From Capra hircus (Eukaryota; Chordata; Mammalia; Artiodactyla; Bovidae), in the NCBI RefSeq assembly GCF_001704415.2, contig NC_030811.1, positions 58,083,591 through 58,147,590 of the forward strand: a stretch of DNA of 64,000 nt, in the 5' to 3' direction. The notes under the pieces were generated by a model. The model had not been told where the DNA came from. It ran no database searches and was given only the letters and a program-made list of their open reading frames with translations. This document shows, piece by piece, positions 33,849 to 46,500 of the stretch (within the stretch, counting starts at the first letter, position 1; each line of letters opens with the position of its first letter). The position numbers and the translations under genes are program-made.

Positions 33849-33854
33849 TTTATT
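33849..33854 (-). terminator. Candidate proximal polyadenylation signal
   Basis: AATAAAG on the minus strand lies about 545 bases past the stop codon. If used, it would give a short 3' UTR isoform. Several other AATAAA matches occur nearby in this AT-rich DNA, so specificity is low. Confidence 0.25.
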
Positions 33855-34398
33855 ACCAAGGGTGACAGAGAATGTGAAGAAGGGAAATAAATTATAGGTC
33901 TACATAGCAAATATCCATGTCTGCCCCAGCTATTCTTACTGAAGTTGATGGCAGGGGCTGACATGACTGAGGAGCTTACGATAATCACTGAAATGTTCCA
34001 AAGACAAGCGCAAAAGGCAGAGAACAAAGCAAGGGGCATCAATAGTCCACAAACTGTAAAATCAACCCCTACACAGTTCAGAAGTGACTGTATTTTCACA
34101 TCACCCTTGTTATGACCCATCATATTTTTTTATACAGGTAGCTTTGCTCACTTTAGGACAAATATTTAAGTCAAGTACAAGCATATACTCATTTGCATAG
34201 CAAATTTTAAGGGGTGCATTGAAACAGTAACCAACTGATAAAGGTATAAGTATTTTTACATTCAGACTGACCAAATAAGACGTTTTCTATTTGAAAACAG
34301 TTACCTATAAAAGTTTTGGGAATCTGAATTAAAAACAAGGCATGAGTTATTAGCAAAACATGGAAACCATTACTGGTGGAATTCTCTGTAGGCAGCAG

Positions 34399-34555
34399 TC
34401 ACTCCTCTATAACTTCTAAGACTTTGTAAACACTGTTCTGGAATACAGTGGTGAAGTGAGGCTTGGACTCCTTTACTAAGAGGTTACATAAGGGAGGTTT
34501 CCCAGCATTAGCAGGATCTTCCACATCCCAGATTTCAGGCATACTGCATCCAGGC
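34399..34555 (-). CDS. DPY19L4: DPY19L4 last coding exon
   Basis: Residues 304-355 of the partial protein, then TGA at 34401-34399. The acceptor is TTTTTCTAG followed by GCCTGG. The encoded C terminus is cysteine-containing and family-typical (PGCSMPEIWDVEDPANAGKP, then HFTTVFQNSVYKVLEV). It joins the previous exon in phase 2 (AA|G, lysine). Confidence 0.92.
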
Positions 34556-37500
34556 CTAGAAAAATTAATGTGCAGATTAAAAAAAAAATCACTGTACGTT
34601 ACATAATGGAAGATAAAGGAACACACTTTTTATGTTCCTACCCTCATTTCTTTTTCCACTTAAATTAGCTTTAAAAAAAACAAAAAACAAAAAAAACCCT
34701 ACCATAGTTATTTTTAAGCTACCATAAATCCTTTCTAGAACAAGGTGAACACAGCAAAGGAGACAATAAAGAAAGAAAAAGACATATAATACACGTGAGT
34801 TCAGGTGGTGGGGTAAAAGATCTCAGTTGAATTCTGCCTCAGCTACTTACCAAAAATGTGGTCCTGGGTAGTTCACTCAATCTCACTCTCCACATTGATA
34901 AAATGGGACATACCCATGATGTAAGGGACTAAAGGAGAGATTGTATCCAGCATGATGCCCAGCACATAATAAGAGGAATACTGATGCAGATTATATACTG
35001 CATATACTGATGCAGAAAATTATACAGGATACCTCCAAGAGATCCCAGGTTTGGTTCCATACCACCGCAATAAAGCAAATATTAAAGTGAGTACCCAAAT
35101 TTTTGAGTTGTATTGCCAAGTGCATGTAAACTTTATGTTTATGCTGAATTCTATTAAATGTGCAATAGAATTATATATCCTAATTTAAAAATTCTTTAAT
35201 GCTAAAAAGTATGTTAATCATCATCTGAATCTTCAGTGATAAGGCTTCATAATCTTTTTGCTGATGGAGGGTCTTGCCTCAATGTTGATGGCTACTGATC
35301 AATCAGGGTAACGGTTGCAGATAGCTGGGGTGGCTATGGAAATTTCTTAAAATAAGACAATATAATGATGCTTGCCACCTTAATGGACTCTTTCTTTCAT
35401 GAACGATTTCTCTGTAGCACACAATGCTGTTTGATAGCATTTTACTCACAGTAGAATTTCTTTCAAAATCGGAATCAATATTCTCAAACCCTGCTACTGC
35501 TTTATCAAATAAATTTATGTAATATTCTAAATCCTTTGTTGTTATTTTAACAATCTTCACAGCATCTTCACCAGGAGTAGGGTCCATCTCAAAAAACCAC
35601 TTTCTGTGTTCATCCATAAGAAGTAACTTCTCATCTGCTAGTTTCATCATGAGATGGTAGCAATTCAGTTACATCTTCAGGCTCTACTTCTAAAGCTAAC
35701 TGTCTTGCTGCTTCCACCACATCTGCACTGCACCACATCCTTACTCTACCGCAGTCTTGAACCCCTCAAAGTCATCCAGGAGGGGTGGAGTCAGCTTCTC
35801 CCAAGCTCCTGCTAACTCTGAGCCTTTGGCCTCTTCCCAGGAATCACAAATGCCCTTAATGGTGATTGGTGAACCCTTCCCCAAATGTTTTTCAATTGAC
35901 TTTTCCCAGATCCAACAGAAGAATACTGGCTATGGCAGCTATAGCCTTACAAAGTGTATTTCTTAAATTATAAGACATCGAAATGGAAATTACTTGAACT
36001 GTGGGGCTGCAGAATGGATGCTGTGTTAGAAGGCATGAAAACAACATTAATCTCATTGTACATTCATTCGAGCTTTGGGGTGACCAGGAGCATTGTCAAT
36101 GAGCAGTTATATTTTGAAATGAATCTTTTTTCCCCAAGCAGGTCTCAACAGCTTATCACAGCCAGAAACCATACTGTGAACAGTCGTGCTGTCATCCAGG
36201 CTAGGAGCACAGGCAAAGTAGGTTTATCATAATTCAGTAGGGCCCTAGGGTTTTCAGAATGATAAATGGAGCACTGGCTTCAGCTTCAAGTCACCACCTG
36301 CTTTAGCCTCTAATAAAAGAGATCAAGCTCCAGGAGTTGGTTATGGACAGCGAAGCACGGCGTGCTACAGTCCATAGGGTTGCAAAGAATTGGACACAAC
36401 TGAACAACTGAACTAACTGAAGAGAGACAGCCTGTTCTTGGAAGATTTGAAGCCAGGCATTGACTTGTCTTCTCTAGCTATGGAAGTCCTAGATGGCATC
36501 TTCTTCCAATAGAAGGCTGTTTCATCATTGAAAATCTGTTGCTTAGTGTAGCCACCTTCAATAATGATTTCAGCTACACCCAGATAATTTGCTGCAGCTT
36601 CTACATCAGCACTTGCTGCTTCACCTTGTACCCTGATATTAAACCTTAAACCTCATGAACCAACCTCTGCTGGTTTCAAACTTTACCACTGTGGCTTCCT
36701 CACCTTCTCAGCCTTTACAAAACTAAAGAGAGTTATGGTCTTGCTCTAAATTCGTCTTTGGCTTAAGGGGATGTTGTGGCTGGTTTGATCTTTCATCCAG
36801 ACCACTAAAGCTTTCTCCATATTAGCAATAAGGGTGTTTCACTTTCTTATAATTCATGTATTAACTGGCATCGCACTTTCTTTCAAGAACAATTCCTTTG
36901 TATTCACTATGTGGCTAACTGTTTGGCACAAGAGGCCTAGCTTTTGACCCATCCTGGCCTTTGATATGCCTTCCTTACTAAATTTAGTCATTTATAACTT
37001 TTGTTTCAAAGTGAGAGACATGCAACTCTTCCTTTCACTTGAACACTTAAAAGCCACTGAAAAATTATTAATTGGCTTATGTTTCACAGAATAGGGAGGC
37101 CCAAGGAGAAGGAGAGAGATAGGGGAACAGCTGGTTGGTGGAACAGTCAGCACACACAGCATTCACCTTTGCCATCTTACATTGGTACAGTACAAAGTGC
37201 CCCAAAACAATTACAATAGTAACAGCAAAGATCACTGGTCACAGATCACCAGGATAAATATAAAAATGAAAAAAGTTGAAATATTTTGAGAATTATCAAA
37301 ATGTGACATGAAAGATATGGGAATACCAGACCACCTCACCTGCCTCTTAAGAAATCTGTATGCAGGCCAGGAAGCAACAGTTAGAACTGGACATGGAACA
37401 ACAGACTGGTTCCAAATAGGAAAAGGAATACATCAAGGCTGTATATTGTCACCCTGCTTATTTAACTTCTATGCAGAGTACATCATGAGAAACGCTGGGC

Positions 37501-40500
37501 TGGAGGAAGCACAAGCTGGAATCAAGATTGCTGGGAGAAATATCAATAACCTCAGATATGCAGATGACACCACCCTTATGGCAGAAAGTGAAAAGGAACT
37601 AAAAAGCCTCTTGATGAAGTGAAAGAGGAGAGTGAAAAAGTTGGCTTAAAGCTTAACATTCAGAAAATGAAGATCATGGCATCTGGTCCCATCACTTCAT
37701 GGCAAATACATGGGGAAACAATGGCTGACTTTATTTTGGGGGGCTCCAAAATCACTGCGGATGGTGATTGCAGCCATGAAATTAAAGGACGCTTACTCCT
37801 TGGAAGGAAAGTTATGACCAACCTAGACAAGATACCAAAAAGCAGAGACATTACTTTGTCAACAAAGGTCCATCTAGTCAAGGCTATGGTTTTTCCAACA
37901 GTCATGTATGGATGTGAGAGGTGGACTGTAAAGAAAGCTGAGCGCCGAAGAATTGATGCTTTTGAACTGTGGTGCTGGAGAAGACTCTTGAGAGTCCCTT
38001 GGACTGCAAGGAGATCCAACCAGTCCATCCTAAAGAAGATCAGTCCTGGGTGTTCGTTGGAAGGACTGATGTTAAAGCTGAAACTCCAATACTCTGGTCA
38101 CCTGATGCAAAGAGCTGACTCATTTGAAAAGACCCTGATGTTGGGAAAGATTGAGGGCAGGCGGAGAAGGGGATGAGATGGTTGGATGCCATCACTAACT
38201 CAATGGACATGAGTTTGAGTAGACTATGGAAGTTGGTGATGGACAGGGAGGCCTGGCGTGCTGCAGTCCATGTCGTTGCAAAGAGTCGGACACGACTGAG
38301 CGACTAAACTGAACTGAACTGACATGGAGACACAAGGTGACCCTTTATTATTTACCAAATCCATTCTTACCTCCACTAAACAGTAACTGATATATTATTT
38401 TCAAATCTATTATATTACCTGTTTTATAATCACCAATGTATTAATAATAACTGATTCAGGAAAGTGTAAGAAGTGGATGAGTGGATTCAAGAACTACCTG
38501 GTGAAAGGCTTTGATTATAAAGGACATTTATTTGTCTCCTTAAAATGGAGAGAGCTGGGGACATTCTTTAATCAAGTTATCAAACTTACCATCACCAATA
38601 ACAGAACAAAGTGACAGGTATCTCCAAAAGTGGCATAATGGAAAGTACACAACACCATCTATACAGTGTTCTTGTCAAATTTTGCCAGACTGAATCTAAT
38701 AATGTGGAATAAGTTAGACAAATTCAAATGTGGGACATTCTTGCAAGACAACTGGCCTGGACTCTTCCAAATAAAATTTTCCATTTTTAAAATGTTAAAA
38801 AACAGAAAAACCAAGGAAAAATTATAGAGATATGACAACAGCTTGTGTTTTGTCATAGTTGCTTCACTTTTCTCTATAAGAGAAAACACCATTTCCAACA
38901 AGTCCCTTTAATTCCCAATGGCAGCCCCATGGCCCTGCTCTTTACCACGAGGCAAGCACTAGACAGGAATGTACATGCTTTCTCCTTTTCAATAACATCT
39001 TTAATTTAAAGGGAACCTTCACTCAAAAGGTGTCAAAATATGAACGTATCAAAATAAACAAGTAGGCACTGTCACCTCAATGCCCTTCCTCAGAGGTGCT
39101 TCTGTAAACAATCCAGCATGCATTCTGCTTGACCTTTTTTATTCATGTTCAGACATACAAGCACACAAAAACATAGGCACAGACATTTATATTCACAGGT
39201 GCTCCTGGGTTGCTTTTACAAAACTGAGATTAACCTGGGACTCCACACTTAGCAATAGAAAGTGGTCACTGTCCCATTTCATAAAGACCTACCTTATTCT
39301 TTTTCATAGGTGTAGTACTTTTATGTATTATTTAATCACTCTTTTATGGACAGATATCTTGTTTTTCATTTTTGTCATTATGAAACAATGCTGATATAAA
39401 TAATTTTGTGCCTTTATCTTTCTATAAGCTAAGTTTTTAGAAGCAGTGCTATCACCATGTCAAAACGCTATTCAATTTTCACTATGCGTCTATCAGATTA
39501 TCTGCCAAAAAGGTATTACCAGTGAGTGTTCCCACAAAAGAGTGTTCAGTGCACACTTTTCTTCACACCCTCGCTGATATGAGATTCTATTAACCTATGA
39601 AGATATGACTGGGCTTGGGTTTTCTATCTTTTAATTTCCTCACACATACCAAGGCCAAACTGTTATTATACTGCAGGCCAATGATAGTAGAGAATGAAAC
39701 ACACATGAAGCACCAGCTACTGAGTTCAACTGCTTTCAGGAAAAGAACAGGGCAAAGAGCCGCCTTTGTGAGCTCTCAGTGTAACATCCTTTAGTCCTTA
39801 TCTGAATTTTCTAAAGTTTCCTGAGGCCAGTCAGCTATGTATTTAAAACAGCATTAGTGAAAATCTCAATAATTTTCTTCTGAATCAATGTATTTTAATT
39901 TCATGTCAACTCTATTATGGGAATTAATGAGAAAGAGCAGAGAACTGAGAATAAAAAAGGAGCTAATTAAAAACTGAATCTATAACTTGTATTTGAGTAT
40001 ATTTTCCTACTTGTATTTGAACACAGGGTATCAAGTATTTCAAGAATAATCAAGCACACAATTAAGCCACTCTGTGAAGAAGAACACATATATGTAGTGC
40101 CCACCATGGCAGATATTAGTTTAAGCTCCAGGTGGATTAGTCCCTCTTCCTTTTCTTCTCCTATACTAGTCCCCCATTTGCTCCCCCTGTTCGGGCATAT
40201 TTTTCTTTTCCAATCACATACAACTGTCTTAGGCTGGCATGACAGAATTGGAGAGTGAGGGCTAAGGCAGTAAGGAAGGTTCCAACTCTGGTTGACAGCT
40301 CTGGCCAGAAACTCGGTTCTTTCTACTGTGAAAGTAAGAGTACTGAGTATTAGTCCTTCCCTTCCCTCTTCTGAGCCCTCCATTTGCTTCTCTGTCAGCA
40401 CAGAGCGCTCAGCTGTGTTTTGTTTCAAGCTTTGAGCAGAGTGCACCTGCCTAAGATTTCCTGAGACTTACAATCCTGTAGAAGATGGAGAGTGTCGTTA

Positions 40501-43500
40501 CTGAGGGGTAAACCAGGTGAGAGGAAGCCACTTCCTCTCTTTCCACTCCTGCTGCCCCGAACACAACAAGGGCGACCAGTGCAGCAGGGGAAACCCAGCA
40601 CAAGCCTCCACCCCGCCCAACTCTCAGCCTTGTCCCTGGAGGTGAGCTCCAAATGAAGAGGATCAGAAGCCAGTTAATTCACTGCTGACTCTGTGCAGTG
40701 TGCAAGACTTATTGCCATACTTCCTGAATCTGTCTTTTGATCCTTTCTTGTGTACAAAAACCAGGGCTCTGCCCACCAGAACACGAGACTACAGCAATTA
40801 TGCAACTCCAAGGAGCTCCATCAACATCTAAGAATGAAGGACGCTAGCCTCTGCAATTGTCACATATTCAAATATGCGTGGGTCTAGGGGACAATGAAGA
40901 CTCTTGAATCAAGGTTCATCATTGGCTTGGGGAAGAGAACTCACAAAACAATTTTTATGTTCCAGTAACCTACAGGTGTTTCAGGTCGGCATCACTGAAC
41001 TGGAGAGTCAGAAGGCAAACCCTGAGACAGTAAAGATCCCAATGCTGGCAGAAATCCCTGCCAAGAAACTGAGTCCTTATGACTGCAAGCATCAGGCCAA
41101 CATTCATTCATTACAATGTCATCATCAAGTTGTTATGAGAGATGCTTACAACTTTTTGTCCTAAGTTTATACAACAAAGTTAAAGGCTATGTATATAAGT
41201 TTCATATATATCCTTATGTTCATAAAGACGTGGAGCATTTTCTCAATTATGACTCAGTAACATTTTCTGTAGATCTTGATTAAATTCCAGTCACTTCGGA
41301 CATATTCACTGGAAAATCATTCAACAATAAACAATTATTTGAGTTTCTTTGTGGGCAACACTTGACAGATACTGCCTCAGAACTATTTTTACTCCTGAGT
41401 CAATATTTAATCATTTTATCTTAACACCTTCATGTATCACTGAAATACATGGTGAATGAGATTGATGAAGGCACAGATATACCAATCTCCTGAAGATTTC
41501 TGTTTACTTAAAGAGCAATGAAAATTTTTTTAAATAATAGTGTTCCATAAAATATCCTTGATTTCTGATAAAAACTACTTTCTATATTCCTTAAGGGATG
41601 ATGCTTCAGTATTTTAATAACAAGCTATCATCTGCTATCGAATCACCTAAGTGCAACAGTTCTAAACAGTCTACTTTAGAATTTACATTTGCTTTTAAAA
41701 TCTTACCAACTCTTACTGCTCTAATCTGCTTAGTGAACTTCTCTGCGGAAATGGAAAAAATTTAAAATATAAACCCAGGAGAATAGGGGTTGCTGTAATG
41801 TTAATCATTTTCCCACTCAAATAAGATATAAACAGTAAGATAGAAGTTTCACTCTAAGTCAGAAGTTCCCCAACCTTTTTGGCACCAGGGACCAGTTTCA
41901 TGGAAGATAACTGTTCTACAGAAGCGGGGCAGAGGAGGGTTTCAGGATGATTTAAGTGCATTACGCTTATTGCGCACTTTATTTCTACTACAAAGCTCCA
42001 ACTCAGATCATCAGACATTAGACCCAGAGGTTGGGGGTCCCTGCTCTAAGGTGATGCTGGGAGAGGGTCCCCTCTATTCCAGGATAAATGCTGCAGAGAT
42101 GTGGCATGGACAAAGCTGCTGCACTTCATTACAGTGAGACTCTCCATTACTTGGTTTCAACTCTGCAAGTCTTTTGAAAGAAAATACACCCAACTTTGAA
42201 TTAGAGTTTTTTAAAAAAAAAATCAAAGGCAAATATGAACAATTTGGGAAATTATCAATAAGTGCACATGCAAATCATTGTAAGTTAAATAGATATTTAT
42301 AATGATTTAAAGAGAAAAAAACTCCAAATATTTATCAGAAAGGTTTTTCGGCTTATACTTTGCTAAATATACAACTAGTAAAGCACTTGCCATGAGACTG
42401 AATTAACTTTAATGTCTTATGAATACAAAGTACTGTTGCTGAGTACTCACTTGGATCTTCTTATACACCACGATTCTTCCAGAATGTAGTAATTCACTTG
42501 TAACTTTATCAATTCTCGCTTCACTTCTTCAGCTGATTTTCGACTATACATCGAATATACTATTTTTGTTCTGGCTCTTTAAAGAAAAATAATTGGGCAG
42601 AAGATTTTCAAGATCAAAAGAATGCAATCAACCTATTTGGATAGAAGTACTGGATGGAACTAGAAGACTCTATAGAAAAATCAGGTCAAGAGAACATTCT
42701 TCACAAGAGTTCCTGGCTCAGGGGCATTGGGGAGGTCAACCAGGAAAGGCACACTAGCACAAGAGTCCTGAGAGAAAAAGTTCAGTTTAATGAATCCTTT
42801 CATCTCCAAACTCAGTCTTTTGGTTTGTCTGACTGCTTGTTTTAAATTTTCCATCACTCTATCACTGATAAGAGTATGAGCTACACAAAGACAACCAAAG
42901 GACTACTTTAAAGGTGTGTTGTTAACTTTAAAGGTACGACAGTCCTAACTTTGATAACCAACAATTAGTATTAAATGGCTCTCCATTTTATTCTTAATTA
43001 AAACAAAAAAATTAAATGTATTCAACACAATTGCTCCAGAAATTAGTTTGCTAAAATTGATTTTTTAATGAAAAAGTTTTTTATTTATAAAAGGTAGGTT
43101 CCACTGTTACACAAAATAATATATTAATAGGATTCACCAATCACTTAGGAAATGACTAGCTGACGAACCTAGAAATTAAAATGAAAGTTTAATCTTTTTC
43201 CTTTTCAGACAGAACACGGGCTTCCCTGGTGGTTCAGACAGTAAAGAATCTGCCTGCAATGTTGGGAGACCCAGGTTCGATCCCCGGGTTGGGAAGAACC
43301 CCTGGAGAAGGAAATGGCAACGCACTTCAATATTCTTGCCTGGAGAATTCCATGGACAGAGGAGCCTAGTAGGCTACAGTCCATGGGGTCACAAAGAGTT
43401 GGACATGACTGAGCACTAAACATTTTCAAAGAGAATACAACATTCTAACTTATGAAAAAATAGTAGAAACAAAAAACATGATCATTCCAGTAGGGCTATA

Positions 43501-46500
43501 TTGCTGAAAATTAGAGAATAAAAAATAAAACCTTTCCTTGAATTAGATTCCATTTCAACTGACTCCTCAGAGTTCAAGAAAAAATATCCTATGAGAAAAC
43601 CTTAATAAAAACTATAGGCTAATGAGTTTTCTGGAGGAACTTAAAGGTAATGATAACTAACAAGGACCTGGGTGTCTTGGAACCCTGTATAACACAGACA
43701 CTGTGTGATTTCCTTATGCTGCCAAGCAGAGAAGAGAACCCCAAAGATTGCAGCTTTCTTGTCCTATGCGGTCTTAACAGTTTGTACTGAACTTGACCAT
43801 GTTATCTCAGTATTCTTTGTCCCCAGCCTCTATATACTCCAGTTTACCATATCCTCTTTGAAACACTTCTTGGTATGCTGCTGGTTCCCTCACTCATTTT
43901 CTATTTGTATGAAAAACTTGTTCTCAACAATGTGCTAATTGTGTACTAACCTTAAACCCGCATCTTCATAATGCGGATGATTCACAATGGGCCGAAGTGC
44001 GGAGAGTTTAACACTTGCCATTGTGGGCATGGCACCTGCAAACACTGCATCTGCAAAGCGGGAACAGAGGTCTTAGGGAGACACCTGGGGGATGTGACAA
44101 GGAGTCTCCCTCTGGTCAACTCAGTTACTTCCCAGGTAAAAAAGTTGAGGCCTGAATCGTGACGTAAAGATTGAGTAACAGAACCAGAATGAATTGGGTA
44201 GCTGATAAAATGGTGGTCAGCAACCAAGTCTGGATAAAATATTTTCCTTGTAAGACAAAGTCTCATCACTGAAGATTTCTGTTTCTTTTGGTTGGTTGTT
44301 TTTAGTGTCTTTTCCTGATTCTAAGAAGAAGTAACACATTGACTAGAGAAGTTTTACGGCACCAAGGAATTCTGGAAGATGATTTAATATTCAGTCACTT
44401 GATATTCGATGATAACAAAAAGTTCCCTTTGGATACATGAATCAAGTATCATATTCCTTGAGCTTATTTCAAGAAGGAATGTGAAGGACTGAGATTAAGA
44501 ATTTATCAGGAAAATAAGCATACCATAAATCATTTTAAACTGTGCCATGCAAAACTTTGGAAACATTTTTTAAAAATTAGAATTTATGGAAAACAAATAA
44601 ATTATTAAGAAAATACTTACAACATTTATTTTGCAAATTTCATAAGCAAGATTAACATTTCTCTCTTTCTGGATAATCGAGAAACCGTGTTTCTTAGAAA
44701 GATTAAAACCATTGGAAGTAACGTGAGTTGAGGATTGTGCAGCTGTATATAAAACCATAGGGAAAACCACAGCTAAATAATAAGACTTTTTTTACCTGGT
44801 TTAGTACTATATTTAATCCATTCTATAAGTTCTTCTTGCGGCAAATTGCTGAATTCCCCTACAATATTCCACTGGGTTTGTAAATTTGCAGAACCTTGTA
44901 TTGACATTGCTGCTAACACAGCAAAAACAACAGCACCAGGATGCACTTTGCAAAAGAGCCATCCGAACAGCTGAAATCAAATTAAGAACACATTGACAAT
45001 GGTTAGTACAAAGCAGCCTGCATCCTGAAATAAGCAAAAGTTCTTCCCAGAGAAGAATATAGTCTCTGCTAGCATCCCAGATATAGGACTAATAATTCGA
45101 AGGAAAAGTTCCAGAAACAATAACCTGAGGGGTCAAAAGAATTCTACCATTAGCTTTACATAGGTGGGACATGATTTAAGAAATTCTTCTCTCAATTTGC
45201 TCTCTCTACTTCCAGATTCCAGTAAGGTCAGGCCTACCTAAATAATTTGCCTAAGTCAGTGCAAAATAAAAACATGGGTTCGTTGTCTGACAATTTTTAA
45301 GAAGTTCAAAGCAGTGAGATAGCAATGCATCAATCTAGGTGCACAGTCCTTCTGAGTGTGGGCCCCTGTGTGATCACTGCTTTCTGTCAATATCTACATA
45401 GTTACCATTCATGAATTTAGCCTGCACTGAATGAGTGTTTGTTGTATGCCCCGGACCCTTTTAGAAGTTAAAAGGATAAATAATCTGCTTTGGCCATTAA
45501 CTTTTGGAAAGATTATAACAAAACCATGATGAACTTTAATTATAACAATTTAAAGAACTTTGGGCAATTTAATATTATTTTAGAGCCACTTAATAACAAA
45601 GGCTGGGGTAAAATGATCATAGCAGCTATAATACCAACATAACAATCATCTCACCTGTCTTGAGCAGATCAAGGAAGCCATAACACACATGTGTGGTGTC
45701 AAGAAGAGTTTTAGTCTCATAATTAAAACACCAAGGACTGTATATGCTAGCAGTTGCAATGCGTGATAAACCAGCTGAAAGACAGAGAACATATTTTTAC
45801 TCCTAATATTCATGAAGTTAATATATTGTTAAACTGAAAAAGAATAAAAAATTAGAAAAGAGTACTTTTTGTTAGAAACAATATTTTGATTTCTGAAATA
45901 AACAAGTCTTAAAACTCACTTTCAAACTTCTCCATTATATTAGAGGGCTAAAATTATAAAATCCTAAAGGCAAGTGGACCTATAATTCCACTCAGAATCA
46001 AGCCTAGGGTTAATAAAGCCTACACTTCTGAACCAGGTGGAAATATGAAATACAATGTCATCAACTATAGTCACCATGCCATTGCTAAGAAGAGGATCCT
46101 AAAAGTCTTCATCACAAGAAAAAAATTTTGAGTAACTATGTATGGTAACAATTTTAACTAGACTTACTGTAGTGATCAATCCACAAAGTATGCAAATTCA
46201 AATCATTATGTTGTACATTTGAAACTAGCATTATATGTCAATTATACCTCACTTAAAAATAAACAGGCTGAATCACCAGGAAATGGGAACAACAACCAGT
46301 CACATCTCTGAGGCCTCTGGGCAAGGTGAGCAGAGAGGAAAATGATCTCCAATCATGTGAAAGATACTCTGCAAAAGTGCCTAAATGGACCCCAGCAGTG
46401 AACTGCTATTACCTTGATGATGATCGAAACAGACCAAGTGAGTTTCCTAGCTACCTACTTTAACAAATGAATGGTCATGTTTGCAGTATTCTCATAAAAA

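Larger units (their letters stand above)
31770..34398 (-). other. DPY19L4: Probable 3' UTR of the DPY19-family gene
   Basis: Beyond the stop codon (34399-34401), the sequence down to about 31.77 kb contains none of the young SINE or BovB insertions that are so dense elsewhere, as expected of a transcribed terminal exon. AATAAA occurs on the minus strand at 33854-33849 and again at 31794-31789, so a short (about 0.55 kb) and a long (about 2.6 kb) 3' UTR are both possible. A GC-rich block at about 32570-33020 stands out. The extent is inferred, since no transcript data are available. Confidence 0.5.
35025..38342 (-). mobile_element. Tigger1-like DNA transposon, decayed, with nested BovB
   Basis: The left end starts CAGGATACCTCCAAGAGATC, a Tigger1 terminal sequence, right after a TA target. 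The antisense transposase region follows (35230-37050), then the 5' non-coding part (CCCCAAAACAATTACAATAGTAACAGCAAAGATCACTGGTCACAG). The element is broken at 36323-36419 and 37311-38319 by BovB. After the second break the consensus resumes briefly (GACATGGAGACACAAGG) and is lost near 38342, so the second terminal repeat is missing. Inactive; it lies in the last intron of the gene, on the same strand. Confidence 0.85.

Noticed and set aside
43705..44269. Open frames on both strands around 43.7-44.3 kb as separate small genes
   Set aside because: The only real coding here is the 100-bp minus exon 43951-44050 in its own frame. The others are shadow frames.
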